In this document: piece after piece, positions 30,330-38,111 of the stretch
Position numbering within the stretch: position 1 is the stretch's first letter
Layout: the number at the start of each line of letters is the position of its first letter
Assembly: GCA_902489255.1 (NCBI GenBank)
Contig: CABTZF010000015.1
Coordinates: 1-43,643, forward strand
Direction of reading: 5' to 3'
Source: an uncultured Peptoniphilus sp.
Lineage (GTDB): Bacteria; Bacillota; Clostridia; Tissierellales; Peptoniphilaceae
Length of the DNA stretch: 43,643 nucleotides
Notes under the pieces: generated by a model
What the model was told of the DNA's origin: nothing
Seen by the model: the letters and a program-made list of their open reading frames with translations, nothing else
Database searches by the model: none
Position numbers and translations under genes: made by a program

Positions 30330-31237
30330 CTCTTTTCACCTCTTTTTTTCATATAGAAGAATCCTATATTTATACATAAGATGAAAATAAATAATACAGC
30401 AGATGTTGCTATTAAAGCTTCTCTATGGGTCCCTGAAGCATAGCCCATTTCCATTACTATATTAGTAGTCATTGTTCTAATTCCCTTTAATAAATTAAAT
30501 GTTACTCTTGTTTGATTACCCGCAACAAGAATTACTGCCATTGTTTCTCCTATTGCCCTGCCTACTCCTAAAATTACTCCGGCAAAAATACCGCTTCTGG
30601 CTGCCGGAATCATAACTCTTGTTAAGGTTTCATCATGAGTTGCTCCTAATGAAAGTGAACCTTCATAATAGGATTTAGGAACAGTTCTAAGTGATGCCTC
30701 GGACATGGATATTATTGTAGGAAGTACCATTATCATTAAAAGAATTGATGCAGAAAGCATATTCATACCATCTCCGCCAAAAATAGCTCTGTTAATAGGT
30801 ACAATAATATTAAGAGCAAAAAACCCGTATACTATTGACGGAATACCTGCCATTAAATTTAAACCCGGTTTTAAAAATTTATATATTCTTTTTGGACAGT
30901 CAAATGCCAAATAAGATGAAGCCATTATAGAAAGTGGAACAGCACATACACAAGATACTGTTGTTATTACTAAAGAACCTATAACTGTAGAAAGAATACC
31001 ATAAGATGCAGGCTTATTTAGTGGTGTCCACTTAGAATTAAAAATAAAATCTTTAACTCCTATTTTTGCAATGAAGCTTATGGAATCTTTAAATATAAAT
31101 ATACAAATTAATAGTAAAAAGAAAATTGACAGTATAGAACAAAGTAGGAAGAAATACTTAAATACTTCTTCCTTTGAAAATAACTTTGTTTGGTTTTTAC
31201 TTTGGACTGCTTTTTTAGTTTGATCCATATATTTCAT
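30326..31237 (-). CDS. pstC: phosphate ABC transporter permease PstC
   Basis: This 303-residue permease has a charged N-terminal tail and six hydrophobic helices. It has the PstC-type motif MAGIPSIVYGFFALNII and the coupling loop SEASLRTVPKSYYEGSLSLG. The ribosome binding site is weak for both possible starts (the ATG at 31237 and the ATG at 31228), so the first three residues are uncertain. It follows pstS by 25 bp and overlaps pstA. Confidence 0.96.
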   Translation of the reverse strand: MKYMDQTKKAVQSKNQTKLFSKEEVFKYFFLLCSILSIFFLLLICIFIFKDSISFIAKIGVKDFIFNSKWTPLNKPASYGILSTVIGSLVITTVSCVCAVPLSIMASSYLAFDCPKRIYKFLKPGLNLMAGIPSIVYGFFALNIIVPINRAIFGGDGMNMLSASILLMIMVLPTIISMSEASLRTVPKSYYEGSLSLGATHDETLTRVMIPAARSGIFAGVILGVGRAIGETMAVILVAGNQTRVTFNLLKGIRTMTTNIVMEMGYASGTHREALIATSAVLFIFILCINIGFFYMKKRGEKR

Positions 31238-31262
31238 TCCAATCTTTGACCAAAAAACTATC

Positions 31263-32192
31263 TTATTTTACTTCTGACCATTCTGTCATTGAGCCTGTAA
31301 AAATATCTTTTAATGATGCTAGAGATACATCTTCAGCAGGATTTTCCTTATTAACTATTACAGCTATACCATCTCTTGCTATTACATCAACCTTAACTTT
31401 TGGAGCTTCTTCATCTTTCAGTTCTCTTGAAGCCATACCGATTTGAGCTGTTCCGTCAATAGCTGATTGAATACCAGCAGATGAACCTGTTGCTTGAATA
31501 TCAGCATCAAACTTTGGATTTAATTTTTTATAAGCTTCAACTAATTTTTCCATAAGAGGAGTAACAGAAGTTGAACCAGCAATTGTTATATGGGCATCAT
31601 TGTCAATAGCAGTATAAGTCATGCCCTTAGCTTCAGGTATATATTTTTCAGCTTCAACAATTTTTTGTCCTTCATCAGATTCGATAAATTTTAAAAGGTC
31701 AAGGGCTTTTTCATCAGCACCTTCTTGGTAACAGATATTGAAAGGTCTTGCAATTTTATAGTCGCCTGATTTAACATTTTCAGGAGTTGCTTCAACGCCT
31801 TCTACTTTAAGAGCCTTAACTGTATCGTTAAGAGAACCTAGAGAAATATAGCCGATAGATGCAGGGTCGTTTGAAACTGTAGTAATTACTGCATCGGTTG
31901 AATTTTGAACAGCTGCTTCTTCAGTTGTATTATCAACTTCTTGTCCGTCTTTCTTTTCAAGAACTCCGGTAATTTCTGTAAAAGCTCCCCTAGTACCTGA
32001 ACCTGCTTCTCTTGAAATAACATTAATCTTACTTAAATCAGCAGAAGCTGTTTCAGTTGTTTCAGTCTTATTTCCTTCTGTAGAAGTATTTGCTGATTTG
32101 TTATTTGCACCGTCTTTACTTGCTCCACAAGCAGCTAAAGTTGTAGCAAGTCCTATAACAATAGCTAATTTACTTAATTTTTTTAAATTCAT
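31263..32192 (-). CDS. pstS: phosphate-binding lipoprotein PstS with permuted halves
   Basis: This 309-residue lipoprotein has lipobox LAAC (Cys22) and a Ser/Thr/Asn/Glu-rich linker. The half that normally comes second in PstS (ISREAGSGTRGAFTEI, then GYISLGSLNDTVKALKV) is here first, at about residues 50-190. The half that normally comes first (ITIAGSTSVTPLMEKL, then IQSAIDGTAQIGMASREL and DIFTGSMTEWSEV) ends the protein. All phosphate-contact segments seem present, so it should still fold as a circular permutant. I chose the ATG at 32192, 9 bp after AAAGG. It captures phosphate outside the membrane for PstCAB. Confidence 0.95.
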   Translation of the reverse strand: MNLKKLSKLAIVIGLATTLAACGASKDGANNKSANTSTEGNKTETTETASADLSKINVISREAGSGTRGAFTEITGVLEKKDGQEVDNTTEEAAVQNSTDAVITTVSNDPASIGYISLGSLNDTVKALKVEGVEATPENVKSGDYKIARPFNICYQEGADEKALDLLKFIESDEGQKIVEAEKYIPEAKGMTYTAIDNDAHITIAGSTSVTPLMEKLVEAYKKLNPKFDADIQATGSSAGIQSAIDGTAQIGMASRELKDEEAPKVKVDVIARDGIAVIVNKENPAEDVSLASLKDIFTGSMTEWSEVK

Positions 32193-32236
32193 TTTTCTCA
32201 TCCTTTCAAAAATAATAGAAATTTAATTCATTAGCT

Positions 32237-32290
32237 ATTATAGGGGGTCATTGTAAATTAGCTTGAAATATTATGTAAATTATATGTAAA
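32237..32290 (-). promoter_or_regulatory. Pho box and -10 of the pst operon
   Basis: On the minus strand four 6-bp direct repeats read TTTACA, TTTACA, TTTCAA, TTTACA (plus-strand starts 32285, 32274, 32263, 32252), exactly 11 bp apart. A TATAAT (32242-32237) follows 9 bp after the last. This is the architecture of PhoP boxes (TTAACA-like repeats, 11-bp period). There is no -35, as expected for an activated promoter. Low-phosphate induction is inferred. Confidence 0.85.
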
Positions 32291-32429
32291 ATAATTTACA
32301 TTAGCCAAACTTTTTGTAAAAATTTTTCATTCCATAAATACTTCTAATGAACTCAATCTTTAAAATTATGAAACAACTAATTTATAATCTGATTTTTATG
32401 AATTTTAATATTTAATATTTAAAAATTAA

Positions 32430-32466
32430 AGCACCCACTCTTTTAGTTTAGAGTAGATGCTTTTTG
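32430..32466 (-). terminator. terminator after the secreted-protein gene
   Basis: GCAxxxACTCT and AGAGTxxATGC arms form an imperfect stem, flanked by T-rich sequence on both strands. It lies about 70 bp downstream of the leftward secreted-protein gene and also isolates the pst promoter region. Confidence 0.55.
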
Positions 32467-32535
32467 TTGATATAAAAATATTATTTTTTTATATAACTTA
32501 TATTATTACGCTTAAATTACAACAATCACTTATTT

Positions 32536-33042
32536 TTATAAAACTCCCCCAAAATCACTTATTTCACCATACCCGCTGATAGGTGAATCTACACCATTCG
32601 TCAAGTTGGTGTCCATTCTAAAACAATACTTTCCATCAAGATAATGTAATTGTGAAAAATTAGCATAATCACTTCCATTTAACTTCATAGGTGCCGAACC
32701 AATCTTATGAAATATCCAGCCTTTATATGGTTTTTCATATAGTGTCAAAGAAAATGACGGAATATATGTTGTTCCATTATAAGAACTATTACAATAAATA
32801 GTTATAGAACTACTTGTTATTGAAAACTTATCAGACTCAAGTCCTTGATAAAACGAATAATTAAATTGACCGTTTGAGTTAATTCTATCCTCTCTACTTA
32901 ACCAATGAAAAATTCCATCATCTCCAGCTTTAGATACATTATCCTTATCGTTTAGGTTATCATACGAATCGGCAAATACACCTATAGAAGAAAACGTAAT
33001 CATAATTATTAATAAAATTGTTATCTTTTTTAATATTTTCAT
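32536..33042 (-). CDS. hypothetical secreted protein
   Basis: This 168-residue protein has a clear signal peptide (residues 1-24, cleavage after VFA). The mature part is rich in Ser, Tyr, Asn and Gly and probably all-beta. No family is recognised. The start has AAGGAG and overlaps the stop of the VanZ-like gene by 4 bp, so the two are translationally coupled. A secreted effector or small wall protein is possible; nothing more can be said. Confidence 0.65.
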   Translation of the reverse strand: MKILKKITILLIIMITFSSIGVFADSYDNLNDKDNVSKAGDDGIFHWLSREDRINSNGQFNYSFYQGLESDKFSITSSSITIYCNSSYNGTTYIPSFSLTLYEKPYKGWIFHKIGSAPMKLNGSDYANFSQLHYLDGKYCFRMDTNLTNGVDSPISGYGEISDFGGVL

Positions 33043-33665
33043 AAAATACTCCTTAGTTTAGATAATTTAAGAGTATAATATCTTAAGAAGTCATATATAA
33101 ACTCTGCTGATATCAAAGAAATTATTATATTATCAATATTGAAATTTTTATACATTATATATTTTAAGATTTCAATTGCTAAAGAAATCATAAAAATAAG
33201 TAACAAATATTTCCCGAAAAATTTTTTATATATACATATATACACAGGTATTAAATAAGTTCCATTAACTATAATAAATTTAAAAAAATCAAAAAAACTG
33301 ATAGTATCACTTAGGCTTATAAAATTATAAGCGAAAATAATTATAGATTTAAAAGGAACTAAGTTTACTTGTCCAATATATCTGTTCAAGCCTCTAATAA
33401 AAATAAATATTAACATAAGAATGTATATAGCTAAGAAAAAATAATTATTAAATTTATTCAAAATCTTTTTTCTTAAGATAAGATTAATCCCATATATAAT
33501 CAAAAATAAGAAACCCATAAGAAAAATAAATCTACACATAGTTTGACTATCTATATATACCGACCCATTTATTAATCCCTTAACTGTTGAAAGAAGCATA
33601 ACCATTAAAATAATTATTGATATATAGTTTATGCCTAAAAATACAAGCAGAAGTTTCTTTTTCGT
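33039..33665 (-). CDS. VanZ-like membrane protein with apparent ACG start
   Basis: This protein has about five membrane helices and VanZ-like landmarks: VNLVPFKS near the middle, then NGTYLIPVY and a final acidic helix (IEILKYIMYKNFNIDN). From the first ATG (33605) it would be 188 residues and would have no ribosome binding site. Twenty codons upstream, AAGGGAG lies 9 bp before ACG (33665), and the intervening codons encode KKKLLLVFLGINYISIIIL, a natural basic-plus-hydrophobic N-terminus. The original ATG has apparently become ACG, or ACG is used directly. No other start codon fits; an ATG abutting the site is followed at once by TAA. VanZ-family proteins affect glycopeptide tolerance in some cases. 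Confidence 0.65.
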   Translation of the reverse strand, partial: TKKKLLLVFLGINYISIIILMVMLLSTVKGLINGSVYIDSQTMCRFIFLMGFLFLIIYGINLILRKKILNKFNNYFFLAIYILMLIFIFIRGLNRYIGQVNLVPFKSIIIFAYNFISLSDTISFFDFFKFIIVNGTYLIPVYICIYKKFFGKYLLLIFMISLAIEILKYIMYKNFNIDNIIISLISAEFIYDFLRYYTLKLSKLRSIL

Positions 33666-33693
33666 TTTTTACATCTCCCTTACTTTTATCTAA

Positions 33694-33912
33694 AAATACT
33701 ATAATATATTATATGATAAAATTCAAGAGGGATATTACTTATTAAAAGGTTTTATAAAAATCCTAAATTGCAGAGTTTTTTATTATCCCTTGACAGATGC
33801 AAGATTTAAAGAATATTATTCATCATCTTTAATAGAAATAAGCTATCTGATTTATGAAAAGGATAAGGCGGAAGAAGTTATTAATAAGCTAAACTTAAAA
33901 GCAGATAAATAA
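33694..33912 (+). pseudogene. remnant open frame without a start codon
   Basis: A 72-codon frame runs between TAA at 33691 and TAA at 33910. It has protein-like composition (FYYPLTDARFKEYYSS; YEKDKAEEVINKLNLKADK) but no ATG or GTG; the only alternative start is TTG at 33790. It looks like the C-terminal end of a lost gene. I do not recognise the family. It is the only rightward coding-like stretch in this part of the window. Confidence 0.35.
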
Positions 33913-33926
33913 AATAACCAGAAAAA

Positions 33927-33965
33927 TTGGGACTATCCTTTGGACAGCCCCATTTTATTTTTGAA
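33927..33965. terminator. terminator of the dlt-like operon
   Basis: An interrupted stem (TGGG-CT-TCC with GGA-AG-CCCA) around a TTT loop is flanked by T-runs on both strands, 20 bp from the end of the leftward operon. Its core, GGACAGCCCC, resembles the GGACAGTCC repeats at the right end of the window. Confidence 0.7.
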
Positions 33966-33981
33966 ATAAGCTTTATCAAGC

Positions 33982-35730
33982 TTATCTAAATTCTTCTAAA
34001 TCCCTATTTTCATTAATATTTACACGTCTTAATTTTTTTAAAGATTCGGGCAAATTTTTTACTATGGTATTTTCCCCTTCATCAGAAGTCAGGCTGATTT
34101 TATAACCCTCTTCTTCCAAAGCAAGTTCACTGAGCTTATCATAATCCCCTTCAGGGTATGCAAAAACAATGGGGTCTTTTGTAGAAAATTCCCTATAATT
34201 TTTTTTAAATTTTCGGCTGTCTTCTTTAAAGGCTTGTAAATAACTATCTTCACTTTCTCCTTTAAGAATTTTTGCCGTTTGTCTAAAGCTTATATTATTT
34301 TCACGAAAAGATTGGTGCATCCAAAAACTGTGAGAACCGAATTCAATAATATCTGACATTTTTTTTGCTTCTTCTAGGCTAAAATGCGGTATTATTTTTC
34401 TGTCAGTTCCCGGATATTTATCCATGCCCATAGTTTTTCCTATTGGAAAAATTGTAGCTTTAAAACCATATTTTTTCAGCATGGGATAAGCTATTTCATA
34501 ATTGGATTTATATCCGTCATCAAAGGTCAAAATGCAAAATTTGTCAGGAAGACTTCCATTATTATTTACATAATTATAAATATCTTTAAAGGAAACTGTT
34601 TCAATCTTGTTGGTTTTTAAAAATTTTAAAATATTTTCAAACCTTTCCCTTGTAATTATATAATCATTTGAAGGTTCATCGCCTATATGATGAAGTTCAA
34701 AAATATAAAAAGATTTTTCTTCTATTTTATTTTGCCCATATTGGGGAGAACTTACCTTATCTATATATCTTCCGAAATCTTTTCTATTTCCATAAATCCT
34801 CTCAACCATCATCTTTCCTAAAGCATTTCTGAAATGAGATGGATCATAAAAAAATCTGGGATCATATTCGTAGCTTGTTCCTGTAAAATCCCAAAAAGGA
34901 GTTATGGCTGATAATTTTTTATAGTAAGTTTTAAATTCTTTTTTATCATACCTCTGATTTTCCTCATCATACATGGGACAAAGGATAAAGGTTATTTCTA
35001 CATTTCTTTCCCGACAAAGATCTTTTATATGGCTAATGGCAGAAAGAGCCTCATCCATATGGGACATTTCCACATGAAAATAGTCCTTGTTAAAACCGTA
35101 ATTATTTTTGTAAGTTTCAATATTTCCAATATATTCTATATCTCTTTGGCTCTTGTCATAAGAACCGTCAATATTAAAAACGTCAAAGCTCTCCTGAACA
35201 TAAGATTTTTTCTTGGAATTTTTTATCTTTTCGAATCCGTTTAAAGGAGATGCGAAAAGATATTTTCCATAAAAATTAAACTTGCTTTCTCCGGAAACAT
35301 AAGGATTCATATAATAATTTAGAGAATTTCTTTCCTCATTAAATTTTGTAGCTGATGGTATTGACAGGGGCATAATTATTGACTTGACCTTATAGTTTTT
35401 TAATAAATATTCCACATTTTTTTCCGCCACAAAAAGATCTGCCCCATAGGAAAATAAATTAAAATAATCTTTACCCGTATATTCTTTTAAAGTTTTTATT
35501 GGAATAGAAGAAGCCCCGCTTGCCCCAACTATAAAATTTTGGTAATTTTTATCCTTAATATATTCTATCTTCGCAGTTCTAGGGTTTTGTGTAAAATCAT
35601 AAGTATACCACTTGAAAAATTTATCACCGAAAACATTAAAGGGGTCTGTATAAATATTTAAAAATGCAATAAAACTTGCAATAATAAAAAATACTGTTAA
35701 AAAAATAATATTAAATCTTTTTTCTTTCAT
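33982..35730 (-). CDS. DltD-like SGNH domain fused to NodB-type polysaccharide deacetylase
   Basis: This 582-residue protein has an N-terminal membrane helix (8-26). An extracellular SGNH/DltD-like domain follows (about 30-325) with nucleophile motif GASGASS (Ser71) and the acid-base pair in YDPSHF (Asp296, His299). The NodB deacetylase domain (about 340-582) has TFDDG (Asp404, Asp405) and GSHSFWMH (His467, His472) as metal and catalytic residues. DltD acts with the MBOAT DltB to move D-alanine to lipoteichoic acid. NodB enzymes remove N-acetyl groups from surface sugars. One chain thus combines an acyl-transfer or esterase module with a deacetylase. It is the last gene of the five-gene operon, 8 bp after the MBOAT gene. 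Confidence 0.85.
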   Translation of the reverse strand: MKEKRFNIIFLTVFFIIASFIAFLNIYTDPFNVFGDKFFKWYTYDFTQNPRTAKIEYIKDKNYQNFIVGASGASSIPIKTLKEYTGKDYFNLFSYGADLFVAEKNVEYLLKNYKVKSIIMPLSIPSATKFNEERNSLNYYMNPYVSGESKFNFYGKYLFASPLNGFEKIKNSKKKSYVQESFDVFNIDGSYDKSQRDIEYIGNIETYKNNYGFNKDYFHVEMSHMDEALSAISHIKDLCRERNVEITFILCPMYDEENQRYDKKEFKTYYKKLSAITPFWDFTGTSYEYDPRFFYDPSHFRNALGKMMVERIYGNRKDFGRYIDKVSSPQYGQNKIEEKSFYIFELHHIGDEPSNDYIITRERFENILKFLKTNKIETVSFKDIYNYVNNNGSLPDKFCILTFDDGYKSNYEIAYPMLKKYGFKATIFPIGKTMGMDKYPGTDRKIIPHFSLEEAKKMSDIIEFGSHSFWMHQSFRENNISFRQTAKILKGESEDSYLQAFKEDSRKFKKNYREFSTKDPIVFAYPEGDYDKLSELALEEEGYKISLTSDEGENTIVKNLPESLKKLRRVNINENRDLEEFR

Positions 35731-35738
35731 ATTTTCAC

Positions 35739-37169
35739 CTAATAATTCCTATATATAAAATCAACAGCAGTAAAATTACTTGAAAAAATACCGAAATACA
35801 ACACATAAGCTAAGGCTATAAATACAAATACAAATTGCCAATAAGGTTTAAATTCAAGTATTTTTTCTTTTACATCTATATTTTTTTCTTCGCTATAGGA
35901 AATGATAAAAAGAATTAAGACAGAAACAAATAAAATCAAATAATCTGACGCTTTTAAGCCAATTTGACCAAATCTGAAATTCCTATCCGTAAAAGTTTTT
36001 TTAAGCATAAAAATAGCTTGAGATAAATTCTCAGACCTGGTAAAGTATCTGCCCATAAAAACAAGTAGGCTCGTCCTTAGAATTTGAAAAAGCTTAATGG
36101 CTTTACTTGTCGGTGAAATTCCAAAACTATCCTTAATTTTTTTAAAATTATCTTCAAACAAAAGTCCCAAAGTTATTAATAGGCCGTTGTAGATACCGAA
36201 AACAATAAAGTTAAGACCCGCTCCGTGCCAAATTCCAATAATAAAATAAACTACAAAGGTTGAAATGCTTAGGGTTAAGTACTTTCCGAATTTTCTACCC
36301 AAAGTCCTTCTTGATTTTTTATTTATATATGCAAAAACCCTAGAAAGAGATAAGGGGTAAAATACATAATCCCTCATCCAAGCCCCTAAAGTAATATGCC
36401 ACCTTCTCCAAAAATCAGCCAGACTATTGGCAAAGAATGGTCTTTTGAAATTTTCAGGTAATTTAATTCCAAATAAATAAGCAACTCCTCTAGCAACATC
36501 AATCCCACCGGAAAAATCTCCATAAATTTGTATAGAATAAAAAATTATTGCTATAAAAACAAAAATTCCTGAAAATTCATCAGGACTTGAAAAAACTTTC
36601 GCAGTTAAAATCCTTGCCCTGTCCGCAATTACAAGTTTTTTAAAATATCCGAATAATATTAAAAGTAGACCATAAGAGATATCGCGGGAGCTCGGATTTC
36701 CACCGTATAAATTCCCCTCTAATTCATCATATCTTCCAATAGGACCTTGAACCATTTGCGGAAAAAAAGATACAAATAAGGCATATTTAAAAATATTCCT
36801 TTGAGCCTTATATTTTTTCCTATAAATATCAATAATATAAGAAGTAGCCATGAAAATATAAAAAGATATGCCCAAGGGAATTATATTCTTAAATAGGGAA
36901 AAACTTGTAAACTTAACAAGTCCTAACAGCCCAAAGTTTAATAAGAGAACCAGTGACAAAAAAACCTTACTCTTTTTCTTTTCCAAATAAAGTCCTGCCA
37001 AATATGTGCTGACAATTACAAAAAAAAGATATACAAATGCCTTGGGACTATAGCTAGAATAGTAAAAGATAGAAATAAGAAGTAAACTTTGCCACTTATA
37101 TCTTGCGATTTTAAAAACTAAAAATGCAAGACCGATAAAAATTATAAAAGAAAGGCTGGTAAAGCTCAT
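35739..37169 (-). CDS. MBOAT-family O-acyltransferase (DltB/AlgI-like)
   Basis: This 476-residue polytopic protein has the MBOAT signatures SFFPQMVQGPIGRYDE (135-149), ANSLADFWRRWHITLG with His258, and GIWHGAGLNF with the catalytic His315. DltB and AlgI proteins pass an acyl group across the membrane to a polymer or acceptor outside. Its ATG overlaps the carrier-protein stop (ATGA), so the two are coupled. It probably takes the aminoacyl group from the carrier and hands it to the SGNH-deacetylase protein. Confidence 0.92.
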   Translation of the reverse strand: MSFTSLSFIIFIGLAFLVFKIARYKWQSLLLISIFYYSSYSPKAFVYLFFVIVSTYLAGLYLEKKKSKVFLSLVLLLNFGLLGLVKFTSFSLFKNIIPLGISFYIFMATSYIIDIYRKKYKAQRNIFKYALFVSFFPQMVQGPIGRYDELEGNLYGGNPSSRDISYGLLLILFGYFKKLVIADRARILTAKVFSSPDEFSGIFVFIAIIFYSIQIYGDFSGGIDVARGVAYLFGIKLPENFKRPFFANSLADFWRRWHITLGAWMRDYVFYPLSLSRVFAYINKKSRRTLGRKFGKYLTLSISTFVVYFIIGIWHGAGLNFIVFGIYNGLLITLGLLFEDNFKKIKDSFGISPTSKAIKLFQILRTSLLVFMGRYFTRSENLSQAIFMLKKTFTDRNFRFGQIGLKASDYLILFVSVLILFIISYSEEKNIDVKEKILEFKPYWQFVFVFIALAYVLYFGIFSSNFTAVDFIYRNY

Positions 37170-37387
37170 TGTAAGGACTTAACCAACTTTTCTATATCAT
37201 TTATGTTAGAAAAATTTTCCGGCAAAAGTTCTGCAACTTCAATTTTTATACCGAAGGCATCATTAAGTTCCAACACCAAACTCACTATATCAAAAGAATC
37301 TAAAAAACCTTCTTCAATTAAATCAGTATTTTCATCAACTTTTTCACCTGTTATATCTTCAATAATTTCTTTAATTTTTTCTATCAT
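37166..37387 (-). CDS. acyl/aminoacyl carrier protein (DltC-like)
   Basis: This is a 73-residue carrier protein. The phosphopantetheine attachment site is Ser31 in EEGFLDSFDIVSLV, and the rest is the usual acidic four-helix bundle. I chose the ATG at 37387, 8 bp after GGAGGAG; the longer frame from 37414 has no site. It overlaps the end of the GNAT gene and the start of the MBOAT gene. It is expected to carry the residue activated by the upstream adenylating enzyme. Confidence 0.9.
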   Translation of the reverse strand: MIEKIKEIIEDITGEKVDENTDLIEEGFLDSFDIVSLVLELNDAFGIKIEVAELLPENFSNINDIEKLVKSLQ

Positions 37388-38111
37388 TATTAACTTCTCC
37401 TCCAATATAAACATAAGATTTTAAATTTTCCTTTTTAAAACCTGCTCTCTCATAATTTTTTATAGCCTTAGAATCAAAGTCGGTCCAAACACATACTCTT
37501 TTTTTATCAACAATGTTTGACAAGTAGTGTTTTAAAATTTCACTCCCAAAACCCTGATTTCTTAACTTAGCTTCCACATAAAAATGAAGAATTGAATCTT
37601 GAAATTTTGTCTTTTCAAACTCTATAAAACCTATATTATCAATACCTATAAATTCTTTTCTTAAAATTTTATCTCTTATTTCTTCTCTTGTAAGTATTTC
37701 TCCTGAATACTTATCGAAAGTTCCAATTGCCCTATATAAAAAATCAATATCATCAATAAATTTTACCCTTGGAGAATAATATTCTTCTCTTGTTTTTAAC
37801 CTCATTCTTACTCTTGTTTTGTAAAGCTTAAAGCCTGCATCCACAAGGTCATTAGTCGGATTTTTACCTACTATTTCACTTACAAAAACCCCCTGGGCAT
37901 TGAAGGTTTCGCCCTTATCTTTAAGGTAGTAATAAGTTTTATAATAATCTTTTCTCTTTATTAAGATATATAAATTTTTTTCATTTATATAATATAAATT
38001 TTCAAAATTTCTTACATAATTATTATAGTTCAAATAATCATTATTTGGATAATCTATATATTTTTTTATAAGATCAAGTTCTTGTAAATTATTAAACTTC
38101 TTTATTTTCAT
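37371..38111 (-). CDS. GNAT-family acyltransferase
   Basis: This 246-residue protein has a C-terminal GNAT fold. The acyl-CoA pyrophosphate loop is RNQGFGS (184-190), preceded by strand LHFYVEA and followed by YERAGFKKENL near the C-terminus. The N-terminal 110 residues are aromatic-rich and may be a second, degenerate GNAT-like half. It overlaps the adenylation gene by 20 bp and the carrier gene by 17 bp, so it belongs to the pathway. It could N-acylate the activated amino acid or its carrier-bound form. Standard dltABCD operons lack such a gene. The start has only a distant AGAAGG. Confidence 0.8.
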   Translation of the reverse strand: MKIKKFNNLQELDLIKKYIDYPNNDYLNYNNYVRNFENLYYINEKNLYILIKRKDYYKTYYYLKDKGETFNAQGVFVSEIVGKNPTNDLVDAGFKLYKTRVRMRLKTREEYYSPRVKFIDDIDFLYRAIGTFDKYSGEILTREEIRDKILRKEFIGIDNIGFIEFEKTKFQDSILHFYVEAKLRNQGFGSEILKHYLSNIVDKKRVCVWTDFDSKAIKNYERAGFKKENLKSYVYIGGEVNNDRKN

